Assembly (NCBI GenBank): GCA_023150915.1
Contig: JAKLKA010000012.1
Span: forward strand, 1 to 64,000
Length of the DNA: 64,000 nt
From: Polyangiaceae bacterium
GTDB taxonomy: Bacteria > Myxococcota_A > Polyangia > Polyangiales > Polyangiaceae
Direction: 5' to 3'
Below the pieces are notes generated by a model that made no database searches, had not been told where the DNA came from, and saw nothing but the letters and a program-made list of their open reading frames with translations. Shown here one piece after another: positions 10,733 to 19,382 of this stretch. Every line of letters begins with the position of its first letter. The stretch's first letter is position 1. Position numbers and translations under genes: made by a program.

Positions 10733-12001
10733 TCACTTCTGCTCGCTCAACGGATCGCGCTTGGGCCTCGCGCTCGCGCTCGGCTTCGGCGCTGGCGCGC
10801 GAGTGATCCTCGCTGGCTTGGGTAGCGGCGCGGAGGCCATCGCGGGCGCGGAGGCCGTCGGCGAGGCGGCCGGCGCGGCGACGGGCGTGGAGGGAGCTGG
10901 TTCGGGCGCAACGGTTGGCATCGGGACCGCGCTTACAGCCGCAGGTGCCGACGGGCGGGTGAGCTGCCACGCGATCAGTGCAACCCCAAGCACCGCGCCT
11001 GCACCCAACGCGATCGGCAATCGGCTGCGGTCGGACGAGTCGTGCACCGCGGCAAGCGCTGCGATGAGCTCCTCGGCGGTCGCGAACCGCTGCGCGGGGT
11101 CCTTGGCGAGGCAGCGCAGCACGGTCCGCTCGAGCGCGCGCGGGACGCCCTCGAGCCGCGGAGGCGCGTCGCGATCCACCGCGATGAGGATGTCCATTGC
11201 GCTGTCCCCGGTGAAAGGACGCCGCCCGGAGAGCATCTCGTACAGGACCACGCCGAGGGAGAACAGGTCGCTCCGCGCGTCGACCTGTTTCCCCTTCGCC
11301 TGCTCCGGTGACATGTAGCTGGGCGTGCCGAGGATGCGCCCCTCGACGGTGGACAGCACCGTGACGGACTCGAGCGCCGGCCCGCGCGTTCCAACGGGCT
11401 TAGCGAGCCCGAAGTCCAGAACCTTCACGCCGCCGTCGACGTCGACCATGACATTGTCGGGCTTGAGGTCCCGGTGAACGATCCCAGCGGCGTGCGCCTT
11501 CGTGAGGGCGCTAGCCACCTCGCGCACGATGCGCACCGACTCGACCCGAGGCAGCAGAGCTCGCTCCATCAACTGCCGCACGGTCCGCCCCGCGACGTGC
11601 TCCATGGCGATGTAGACCGCACCTTCTGTTTCCCCCGCTTCGTACACGGCGGCGATGCTGGGGTGGGTGACGGCTGACGCCGCCTGCGCCTCACGCAGCA
11701 AGCGCTTCCGTCGTTCGGGATCGGCGGCAACGCTCGCCGGCAGGACCTTGAGCGCGACGCGGCGCCCGAGCCGCGTGTCCATGGCCGCGTAAACGATGCC
11801 CATGCCCCCGCGCCCGAGCTCCTTCTCGATCTCGAACTGCCCGAGCCTTTGGCCTTCGCGATCGGGTTCCTCCGTCGGCGGGCGCACTTCGTCGACGTGC
11901 GCGGCTGCACGCAGGAAGGCCTCGTCGCTGTCCGTCTCGACCTGCCCCGAGCTCAGCTCGAGATCGGAGTCGTCGCTCTCGACGAGGGCGCGCTTGCTCA
12001 C
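10733..12001 (-). CDS. Ser/Thr protein kinase with C-terminal TM and Pro/Ala tail
   Basis: HRDLKPDNVM, DFGLAKP, GTPSYMSPEQAKG; TM LPIALGAGAVLGVALIAW. Confidence 0.95.
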   Translation of the reverse strand: MSKRALVESDDSDLELSSGQVETDSDEAFLRAAAHVDEVRPPTEEPDREGQRLGQFEIEKELGRGGMGIVYAAMDTRLGRRVALKVLPASVAADPERRKRLLREAQAASAVTHPSIAAVYEAGETEGAVYIAMEHVAGRTVRQLMERALLPRVESVRIVREVASALTKAHAAGIVHRDLKPDNVMVDVDGGVKVLDFGLAKPVGTRGPALESVTVLSTVEGRILGTPSYMSPEQAKGKQVDARSDLFSLGVVLYEMLSGRRPFTGDSAMDILIAVDRDAPPRLEGVPRALERTVLRCLAKDPAQRFATAEELIAALAAVHDSSDRSRLPIALGAGAVLGVALIAWQLTRPSAPAAVSAVPMPTVAPEPAPSTPVAAPAASPTASAPAMASAPLPKPARITRAPAPKPSASARPKRDPLSEQK

Positions 12002-12636
12002 GGCTCGGCGTCCCTCGCCCGGACCAGCCCCTCCCGCCGCGCTAGCTCGAGCAGCTTCTCCTTCGCGAGCTGGAAGCGCTTGCGCAACCGGGCCGCCTCT
12101 CGGCGCAGTGAAGCGTCGTCTAGCGGCTCCTCTCCCTCGTGGAGCACTTGCGCAAGCTCGTTCCAGGCGAGGCCCTTATCGATGCGCAGGATGAGCAACT
12201 CTTGGTCCTCGCGCGGGAGCGTCTCGCGCAGCGCCGCCGCCCTGGTCTTGTTCTCCGTCTTCAGGTGCTCGAGGGTGGCGCTGCGGATCTGAGCCGCAAC
12301 GACCGAGAGCTCCGAGCCTTGCGGCAACTGCGGCTGCCGGCGCACGCGCCGCCGCGTGTCGCGCTGGTACACCAGCGCTGCCCGGCGAGTCACCGCATAC
12401 GCCCATGTGCGGAACGACGACTGCCAGGCAAACCTCGGAAGGCCACGCCAGATGCGCTCACTGGCCTCGGAGAACACCTCGGACGCCATGGTCTCGTCGC
12501 GGTGGAACGCCATCAGAAACCCGAACAGCTCCGGCCCGTACCCGCGCAGGGCGATGGTCGCCGCTCCGGCCAGGTCCCCCACGTCGAAGCGCTGGCGGAT
12601 CTCCCGCTCCAGCTCGCTTGGCTCCGACCCGCCCAT
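11998..12636 (-). CDS. ECF-type sigma factor (sigma-70 family)
   Basis: FRTWAYAVTRRAALVYQRD and LPREDQELLILRIDKGLAWNELAQVL; ATGA overlap with the kinase gene. Confidence 0.8.
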   Translation of the reverse strand: MGGSEPSELEREIRQRFDVGDLAGAATIALRGYGPELFGFLMAFHRDETMASEVFSEASERIWRGLPRFAWQSSFRTWAYAVTRRAALVYQRDTRRRVRRQPQLPQGSELSVVAAQIRSATLEHLKTENKTRAAALRETLPREDQELLILRIDKGLAWNELAQVLHEGEEPLDDASLRREAARLRKRFQLAKEKLLELARREGLVRARDAEP

Positions 12637-12756
12637 CTGCCCTCGCCGATCCGACGGCCGATTCTAGCATCGACGCGGTGCGCCACTTCCTGGATTGTTC
12701 GCGCGGGCCTTCACATCGCCGACGCGCGGTTTCTTCCCCCACCGAGGAGCCGAAGA

Positions 12757-13650
12757 ATGCCCGAAGTCAGCACCGTTCCCTACCAGGCCGTCGCGACCGC
12801 CCTGGCGCTCGCGGTCATCGCGTGCGGGGAGTCCACTCCGACTGACAACCCCGCCCCCGACGCTTCCGACGCTTCGACGGGCGTGGCAGGGCCGGACTCC
12901 GGCGCCGAAGCGGGCAGTGACGCGGGCCCGGACGCAGTGTCGGACGCGGCGGACGCTGGCCCAGACGCAATGTCGGACGCGGCGGACGCCGGAACCACCG
13001 AGAGTGGGGCCTGCGCCGACGCTTCGCCCAACTGCTACCAGAGCTGCTCGGAGATCCTCGACGACGTGCACAGCGGCGCGTGCACGAACGCCGGAAACGT
13101 CTGCCCAACGATCGGGCTGGGGAAGGATCTGCTGTACGATTTGCAAGCCTGTTGCTCGAAGAAGTGCGCCGGTGCCTGTCAGGGATGCCCGTTCTCGTCG
13201 CACCAGTTCTCGACGGCGTGCACGCAGTGCATCGGCTCCAGCTGTGTGCAAGAGACCGCGAACTGCACGGCCAACCAGTACGTGGAGTGCAACCCCGTGA
13301 GTGGCTCGCCTTGCGCGCTGCTGGCCGGCGCTACGTGCGACGTCGAATGGAAGGCGGGGGAGTTCGTTTGCTGGGGTGGGTCGAACCCCCAAGCTGAGTG
13401 CGCGGCCTGCGACTACGGCTGGCCAAAGGGCGGCACGTTCTGCGCAGGTGGGCTCACTTGCGTGGATGCGACCGGTCAGCCCACGCAGGGAGCGGGGACC
13501 TGCCGCCGCTACTGCTGCACCGACGCCGACTGCGGCGGCGCAGCGTGCCAGAAGGGCAAGTTCCCGTGGAAGCCCGAGGTCGGCCTGTGCACCGCGAGCT
13601 GCACCGGGCCGAAGCCGGCGCCGTCAGGCGGGAGTTGTGCCGCACCGTAG
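12757..13650 (+). CDS. Cysteine-rich lipoprotein with CCTD/DCGGAAC module
   Basis: MPEVSTVPYQAVATALALAVIACGES lipobox; C-term CRRYCCTDADCGGAACQKG. Confidence 0.75.
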   Translation: MPEVSTVPYQAVATALALAVIACGESTPTDNPAPDASDASTGVAGPDSGAEAGSDAGPDAVSDAADAGPDAMSDAADAGTTESGACADASPNCYQSCSEILDDVHSGACTNAGNVCPTIGLGKDLLYDLQACCSKKCAGACQGCPFSSHQFSTACTQCIGSSCVQETANCTANQYVECNPVSGSPCALLAGATCDVEWKAGEFVCWGGSNPQAECAACDYGWPKGGTFCAGGLTCVDATGQPTQGAGTCRRYCCTDADCGGAACQKGKFPWKPEVGLCTASCTGPKPAPSGGSCAAP

Positions 13651-13688
13651 GCGTGAGGAGCCGCGCAAGGTGCTACATTCACCGGCAG

Positions 13689-14129
13689 GTGGAGCGTCCT
13701 CTCGACCCAGCGGCGCGCGAGCGCATCTGCCAGGCCCTGGCTCAGGTCCCCGGCATTGCGGCCGTGTGGGTGTTCGGATCGTTCGCGCGGGGCACGCCTC
13801 GGTCCGATAGCGACGTCGACTTCGGCGTCGTGCTGTCGAAGCGGGGCGCAGAGAAGCACGTCGAGCCTCGCTGGCTTGGCGACCTGGCCAGCCGGCTCGA
13901 GGATGCCGTTGGCCGAGAGGTCGACGTCGTGCTGCTCGACGCGCAGGGGCCGATGCTCCGGCACCAGGTGCTTCGCGAGGGTGTGCTGGTCTACGACGCG
14001 GACCCGGAGCGGCGCGTGGACTTCGAGTCCGAGACGCTCTCGCTCTACCTCGACTTCCGCCCCACCTTCGACCTGGCCGCCCGCTACGCGAAGCAGGGTT
14101 TCGCCGACTGGCTGGAGAAGCGCAAGTGA
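13689..14129 (+). CDS. MNT-type nucleotidyltransferase (MntA-like)
   Basis: WVFGSFARGTPRSDSDVDFGVV (GSx10DxD); third acidic residue in REVDVVLLD. GTG start. Confidence 0.8.
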   Translation: MERPLDPAARERICQALAQVPGIAAVWVFGSFARGTPRSDSDVDFGVVLSKRGAEKHVEPRWLGDLASRLEDAVGREVDVVLLDAQGPMLRHQVLREGVLVYDADPERRVDFESETLSLYLDFRPTFDLAARYAKQGFADWLEKRK

Positions 14130-14542
14130 CCGAGGCCGAGATCGGCGGCAAGCTGGCGGTGCTGCGCGACAGCATGGACAAGCTCGCGCAGATCCCGCAA
14201 GGGTCCTACGAGGAGTTTGCCGCCGACTTCCGCAACGTCGACAGCGCGCTGCGACGCCTCCAGACCAGCATCCAAGCGCTCATCGACCTGGCGAGCCTCA
14301 CGAGCGCGCGACTCGGGCTGGGGACGTCTTCGACGAGCCGAGAGCTGCTCGAGCGGCTGGAAAGCGCGGGCGCGCTCCCCGCGGGGAGCGCCAACAGGTT
14401 CGGCCCGATCTTCGGGTTCAGCAACCGCATCGTTCACCTCTACGACCGAGTGGACGAACGCATCGTGTTCCGGGTGTTGACCGAAGAGCGCGCGGACCTC
14501 GACGCGCTGGCGCGATTGCTGGTGACGGCACTCCAGCGTTGA
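14126..14542 (+). CDS. HEPN/DUF86 (HepT-like) protein
   Basis: FGFSNRIVHLYDRVDERIVFRVL matches the DUF86 FRNxxVHxY region (first Arg is Ser here); ATGA overlap with the MNT gene. Confidence 0.8.
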   Translation: MTEAEIGGKLAVLRDSMDKLAQIPQGSYEEFAADFRNVDSALRRLQTSIQALIDLASLTSARLGLGTSSTSRELLERLESAGALPAGSANRFGPIFGFSNRIVHLYDRVDERIVFRVLTEERADLDALARLLVTALQR

Positions 14543-14552
14543 CTCTGGCGCG

Positions 14553-16133
14553 CTACCTCGCGCGCCGCCGCGCGAGACCGATGAGCGCCAACACCGACAG
14601 AAGCCCCGCGAGCGGCTGACCACGGCTCGGACCAGGCAGCGTGCACGCGCAGCCGGCGTCGACCTCGTCTGCCTGCCCGCCCGCCCCGGGCTCCTCGAAG
14701 CCCAGATCGCCGCGATCGCCGCCGGAGCAGGCCTCACCCTTGTCGCCGATGCCGGCCTTCTGATCGGGGTTGACCACGGTCGGGCAGTTGTCGACGGCAT
14801 TGAAGACGCCGTCCCCGTCCAGATCGTCGTCGCAGGCGTCGCCCACGCCGTCCTCGTCCGCGTCGTCCTGGTTCTGCTCGGAAAGCTCCGGGCAGTTGTC
14901 GCTCGCGTTGGCGATGCCGTCGCCGTCTCGGTCGTCGTCGCACGCGTCGCCCTGACCGTCGCCGTCGGTGTCCGCCTGGGTGGGGTCGGGGTCTTCGGGG
15001 CACACGTCGGTGGCGTCCAGCACGCCGTCGCCGTCGTCGTCGTCGTCGCACGCGTCGCCCGTGCCGTCCTTGTCGGCGTCGGCTTGGTCGGCGTTGCCGT
15101 CGAGCTTGCAGTTGTCGTCGGCATCGGGGATGCCGTCCCCGTCGTCGTCGGTCTCGCAGGCGTCACCCTTGCCGTCTTTGTCGGTGTCGGTCTGGGTCGT
15201 GTTCTTCACCAGCGAGCAATTGTCCTGGGCGTCTGCCACGGTGTCGGCGTCGTCGTCGGTGTCGCACGCATCGCCCTTGCCGTCCTTGTCGGTGTCCAGC
15301 TGGCTCTTGTTGGCGGAAAGATCGCAGTTGTCCTTGGTGTCGGCGACCCCGTCCCCGTCGTCGTCGGTGTCGCAGGCGTCGCCCTTCTTGTCTTTGTCGG
15401 TGTCGGTCTGAGTCGCGTTCTTGGTGGTCGGGCAGTTGTCCTTGTCGTCCGCCACGCCGTCGCCGTCGTCGTCGGTGTCGCACGCATCGCCTTTGCCGTC
15501 CTTGTCGGCGTCGGCCTGGCTGGCGTTCTTGGTGCTCGGGCAGTTGTCCTTGCCGTCCGCCACGCCGTCGCCGTCCTTGTCGGCGAAGTCCTGGATGTTG
15601 TCGCGGCGGATCGCCTTGTAGCTCGAGCTCACCGAGCGACTGCCGCGAACGCAGCCGTAGCTGCACCCCTTGCACTCGATGGCGGTCACCCAGCCCCAAG
15701 GGTCCCCGCTCTCGTACAGGAAGATGTGCCCCGCGCCGTTCGAGTTGTACACGAAGGCGTCGGCCTTCTTGGCGCTGCCGCGCGAGATGGCGTTCCAGTG
15801 GTAGCTGTAGTTCTCGAAGTGGAAGGTCGAGTAGGGGTGCGAGTCCGTGGTCACGCTGATCGCGCTCGGCACCTGCCACGCCTTCGCCACGAAGCCCGAG
15901 CAGTCCGCGCCGTAAGACCCCGAGTGCGAGCAGCTGGGGCAGCTTCCCGAGCACGAGCCGTGCGACGTCGAGGTGGTGCTCCAGCGGCCGTGCCCCCACC
16001 AGTACGAGAACTTCACCACGCCCTTGCCACGCGCGATGATCTCGTCACGGGTCATGGCGGGCGGCGCGGCCAGCGCCGGCAACGCGACGGCGAGCGTGGC
16101 GCCCACCAGCGCCAGCTGAACGATGCGGCTCAT
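14553..16133 (-). CDS. NlpC/P60-like hydrolase with TSP3 repeats and MYXO-CTERM-like tail
   Basis: YGADCSGFVAKAW and GAGHIFLY; long [13 protein letters not shown] array; tail GCACTLPGPSRGQPLAGLLSVLALIGLARRRAR. Confidence 0.8.
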   Translation of the reverse strand: MSRIVQLALVGATLAVALPALAAPPAMTRDEIIARGKGVVKFSYWWGHGRWSTTSTSHGSCSGSCPSCSHSGSYGADCSGFVAKAWQVPSAISVTTDSHPYSTFHFENYSYHWNAISRGSAKKADAFVYNSNGAGHIFLYESGDPWGWVTAIECKGCSYGCVRGSRSVSSSYKAIRRDNIQDFADKDGDGVADGKDNCPSTKNASQADADKDGKGDACDTDDDGDGVADDKDNCPTTKNATQTDTDKDKKGDACDTDDDGDGVADTKDNCDLSANKSQLDTDKDGKGDACDTDDDADTVADAQDNCSLVKNTTQTDTDKDGKGDACETDDDGDGIPDADDNCKLDGNADQADADKDGTGDACDDDDDGDGVLDATDVCPEDPDPTQADTDGDGQGDACDDDRDGDGIANASDNCPELSEQNQDDADEDGVGDACDDDLDGDGVFNAVDNCPTVVNPDQKAGIGDKGEACSGGDRGDLGFEEPGAGGQADEVDAGCACTLPGPSRGQPLAGLLSVLALIGLARRRAR

Positions 16134-17206
16134 AGCGACAGCCTCCTCATGGTTGCCCCGCGTTCATCCCAGGCCAGGTGATAGACGGTGCCGTCGGCGC
16201 CGACGCGGATGCGGCGAAAGCCCTCTTCGGCGCCCGTGCTGGCGGGCAGATCGAGCCGCCCCAGCTCGCTGCCGCGGGCGTCGAGCACCACCACGACCTC
16301 GCGGGCGTCCAGCACGTCGAACGGCGCCTGCGCGCGCTCGTCGAGCAAGCTGGCGCCGAGGAAGACTCGCCCCTTCGCGTCCGTCTCGAGCTCGAGCAGT
16401 TGCCAGACCGGGAGCGGGAAGTCGATCTTGGCCAGGGGCGCCACCCCACGCTCGGTCTTTTGCGCGACGAACGCCGAGCTGGTTCCAGACTTCGACGCCC
16501 TGAGCACGCTGCCGTCGGCACCGAAACGCCCCTGCGCGATGGTGCGCTCTTCGAGCGGCGCTCCGTCGGCGTCCGCGATCTTGACCAGGTTGGCGTGCTT
16601 CACCTCGACCCAGGTGCCGTCGGCTCGCTGAAACAGGCCGGTCACGTCGCCCGCCTCGGCAATGCCCTGGCCGACCAGCGCAACCTCGTGACTGACCTTG
16701 CCGCGGGCGTCGGCGAACGCCACGCTCTCTTTGCTCAGTCGGTCGAGCAGCACCAGGCCGTCGTCGTGGGTCAGCGCGACGTCTTGGTAGGTATCGGAGG
16801 GCACCGGAAGGCTGCGCGGAGCCCTTCCAGATTCGAACACCTGCACGCGCCCGTTCACCTGATCGAGTACGAAGGCTCGCCCGTGGGCGTCCACCGCGAA
16901 GCTGGCGGGGCCCTCGGGCGACGACTCGTTCCCGGCGCGACGGCCCAGCTCGCCCGGCGCAGAGCCCCAGCGCGCGTGGAACACCTGCTCGCTCTTCGCG
17001 GGCAGAGCGGGAGCCGGCGCGGCAGGGGTCGGCGCTGCGGGGCGCACGGGCGCAGGCGTCGCGGGGCGCCGAAGCTGCGGAATGGCCACGGACAGCGCCG
17101 CCTTGTTCAGCCTCGAGGGCGGGTGGTGATCGGCCCCCGCAGTGGCCACGAACATGGCCGCGACGACGGCGCCCCCGGCGATGAAGCGAGCGATGGGCTT
17201 TCGCAT
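16130..17206 (-). CDS. Secreted beta-propeller-like protein
   Basis: Signal peptide MRKPIARFIAGGAVVAAMFVATAGA; repeated VDAHGRAFVLDQVNGRVQVF-type units; ATGA overlap. Confidence 0.65.
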   Translation of the reverse strand: MRKPIARFIAGGAVVAAMFVATAGADHHPPSRLNKAALSVAIPQLRRPATPAPVRPAAPTPAAPAPALPAKSEQVFHARWGSAPGELGRRAGNESSPEGPASFAVDAHGRAFVLDQVNGRVQVFESGRAPRSLPVPSDTYQDVALTHDDGLVLLDRLSKESVAFADARGKVSHEVALVGQGIAEAGDVTGLFQRADGTWVEVKHANLVKIADADGAPLEERTIAQGRFGADGSVLRASKSGTSSAFVAQKTERGVAPLAKIDFPLPVWQLLELETDAKGRVFLGASLLDERAQAPFDVLDAREVVVVLDARGSELGRLDLPASTGAEEGFRRIRVGADGTVYHLAWDERGATMRRLSL

Positions 17207-17276
17207 GCAGGGTCCGGAGGTGCAAGTCCGAGGCCGAGCCCGGCGGGCCGCGATTTCGCGGGCTTTGGCGCGAGCG

Positions 17277-17317
17277 GCGCCAACCGGGCCTTGCCTGCGG
17301 AAACCGCGGGTTGGCGC
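17277..17317 (-). terminator. Hairpin immediately 3' of the 17318-17848 gene (possible terminator/REP-like)
   Basis: GCGCCAACC (17277-17285) / GGTTGGCGC (17309-17317); no clear U-tract. Confidence 0.4.
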
Positions 17318-17848
17318 TCAGGCGTGGCGATCGACGACCGACCAGTCGCGGCCGACCAGCGGGGGCAGCCCGAGGGCCTCCCAGGGGAACGCTTCGCGAA
17401 ATCGCCGTGGAAGCTCGTCGAGCTCGTAGCCCGAGACCTCGAACACCAGCTCGCCCTCCGACAGCTCGAAGCAAGCGCCCGACGCGCGAACCTTCGCGTG
17501 CTGCATCCGCGCGACCGCGTCGAGGCTCGCGCTGCCGCGCTGAAGCTCGTCGTCGGCGACGCCCTGCCGCGTGATCCAGTTGCCCGTGATGGCATAGCGA
17601 CCGGGGACGACGTCTTCCGATCGTGCAACTTCGACGCTGACCGGCATGCGCAGCGCGAGATCGCCGAGCCACGCGCGCGCCGACTCGGGTGTCACGCGCA
17701 CCGCGCAGACGTGGCGCTTCCACGGCAAGAGCTCGTAGCTGAACGCGAGCCCGTCTTCGGCTTGCAGCTGGCACTTGGCGGCGAACAGATCCTCGAGACG
17801 GTCGGCTCGAACGATGGCTGCGCTCTTGCGATAGGGCGCCATCGTCAT
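17318..17848 (-). CDS. Hypothetical protein
   Basis: MTMAPYRKSAAIVRADRLEDLFAAKCQLQ... open frame to stop at 17318, intergenic on both sides. Confidence 0.55.
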   Translation of the reverse strand: MTMAPYRKSAAIVRADRLEDLFAAKCQLQAEDGLAFSYELLPWKRHVCAVRVTPESARAWLGDLALRMPVSVEVARSEDVVPGRYAITGNWITRQGVADDELQRGSASLDAVARMQHAKVRASGACFELSEGELVFEVSGYELDELPRRFREAFPWEALGLPPLVGRDWSVVDRHA

Positions 17849-18723
17849 CAATTGGGGCAGGCGGGGTCTTCGTAGTGAACCGTCAGCGAGATGGCGTCCA
17901 CGCGGGCCGTGGCCGCAGCGCTGGCCGCCACCGTCAGCAGCACGCCGAAATCTGCCGCCTGCACCTCTGCCAGAGTGATGGCCGTGGCACCCCAGAGCTC
18001 GGTGGCCGAACCATACTTCGCCGTGGCGTCGGTGGTGGGCCACGCGGTGCTCTTCGCGCCGTTGGTCGCGAGCGGCGCGCCCTTGACCAGCACGCGCACG
18101 TCTTTGTCGGTGAGCGCGCTGGCCGAGCCCTGGGCCGAGCGCTCGAGGCTCACCTCGACCCCCTTCACGACGGCGTTTGCCGGCAGCGCAAAGCCGAACG
18201 CCGACGCCTTGAGCTGGTTGCTGGTCTTGCCCGCGTCCAGGGCGGCGGTCGCCCACTTGTCGTCCGAGAGCGCTGCCTCGCCCACGCTGGCCCACGCCAC
18301 GCTGCCCGTGACCTTCGCCTCGAACACCGCGTCGGCCGAACGGGTCCGCGATTGCTTCTTGCTGCAGCCGCACTCTCCGGGCTTGGCGCCACCGCCGCAG
18401 GTGAACGGCCCCTGGCAGCCGCAGGTCAGCTGGTTGCCGCAGCCATCGTCCAGGTCGCCGCACTTCGGGGCAAGGGTGTCGCAGGTGGTGGGAAAGCAGC
18501 TGCCGTCACCGCCGCCGTCTTTGCCGCCGATGCCGCCGCTGCCGCCCGAGGCGGAAAGGGACTTGCGACAGCGGCCGTCCACGGCGCATCGCAGGCCGTC
18601 GGGGCACTCGCCGTCACCGCCGCTGGGGTCGCACAGGAACTGTGCGTCGTCGAAGCTCTCGTCGACGACGCAGCTCGCGGCCGAGGCGGCCACGGCGAAG
18701 AACGAGAATACGTAAGCGCGCAC
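17848..18723 (-). CDS. Cysteine-rich lipoprotein, Gly-rich linker
   Basis: GTG start; VRAYVFSFFAVAASAASC lipobox; GGSGGIGGKDGGGDG linker. Confidence 0.65.
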   Translation of the reverse strand: MRAYVFSFFAVAASAASCVVDESFDDAQFLCDPSGGDGECPDGLRCAVDGRCRKSLSASGGSGGIGGKDGGGDGSCFPTTCDTLAPKCGDLDDGCGNQLTCGCQGPFTCGGGAKPGECGCSKKQSRTRSADAVFEAKVTGSVAWASVGEAALSDDKWATAALDAGKTSNQLKASAFGFALPANAVVKGVEVSLERSAQGSASALTDKDVRVLVKGAPLATNGAKSTAWPTTDATAKYGSATELWGATAITLAEVQAADFGVLLTVAASAAATARVDAISLTVHYEDPACPN

Positions 18724-18815
18724 GGGAGCCACGGGATGGTAGCAGAGCCAGCGGCGGAGGCGCGGGCGGCGTGATCTGCTGCAAGAACTGACGCCGCCCG
18801 AGCCGCGCGCGCACG

Positions 18816-19196
18816 CTACTCCTCTTTCGGGCACGGGGCCGCGGAGAGCGTCAGCGCGACCTTGACAGCGTCTTCTTCGATCGTCGCCGTCACCTCGCCC
18901 CAGAGCTCGCCGGCACTGCAAGCCCCGTTGCCGTCGCTGTCACCGATGGCACGCACCAGTACCTTCTCACCCGCCAGATCCACCTTCTCCGCGAAGGTGC
19001 CGTCCGAGCCGGCCTTGGCGGTGTGGACGCTGGTCTTCTCCGCGCCGTCGATGTCGAAGAACTCGAGCACCACGTCGCCCTGGGCGGACGCTCCGCTGAC
19101 GCTGCCCGTGACCTCGACCTCGCGCGACGCACTGCACCCCAGCGCCAGCGCACCCGCGCACAGACCCGTGACGATCGTGACCCATTTCTCGAGCAT
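18816..19196 (-). CDS. Small lipoprotein
   Basis: MLEKWVTIVTGLCAGALALGCSAS lipobox. Confidence 0.65.
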   Translation of the reverse strand: MLEKWVTIVTGLCAGALALGCSASREVEVTGSVSGASAQGDVVLEFFDIDGAEKTSVHTAKAGSDGTFAEKVDLAGEKVLVRAIGDSDGNGACSAGELWGEVTATIEEDAVKVALTLSAAPCPKEE

Positions 19197-19382
19197 GTGG
19201 ACCTCCTGACGAGCGACTTCCGCTCAGGGCAGTCCCATCGCAAGGCCCGTGCCGTCGCGATCTGGCGGTGATTGCGCGCTACGGGACAGTTTCGTTGCGC
19301 CCGAGCAACAGCTCGCCCTCACACCTGGGCGACGCGAGCGACAGTAACTTCTTTCAGGTGGGGGCGGGCAGGCCTCGGTCAG

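Noticed and set aside
14760-15600. Regularly spaced repeats resembling a CRISPR or minisatellite array
   Set aside because: Periodicity is coding: TSP3 motif every ~36 aa in frame, with no unique spacers.
16178-17875. 565-aa plus-strand ORF
   Set aside because: Antisense to two minus-strand genes; no recognisable motif.
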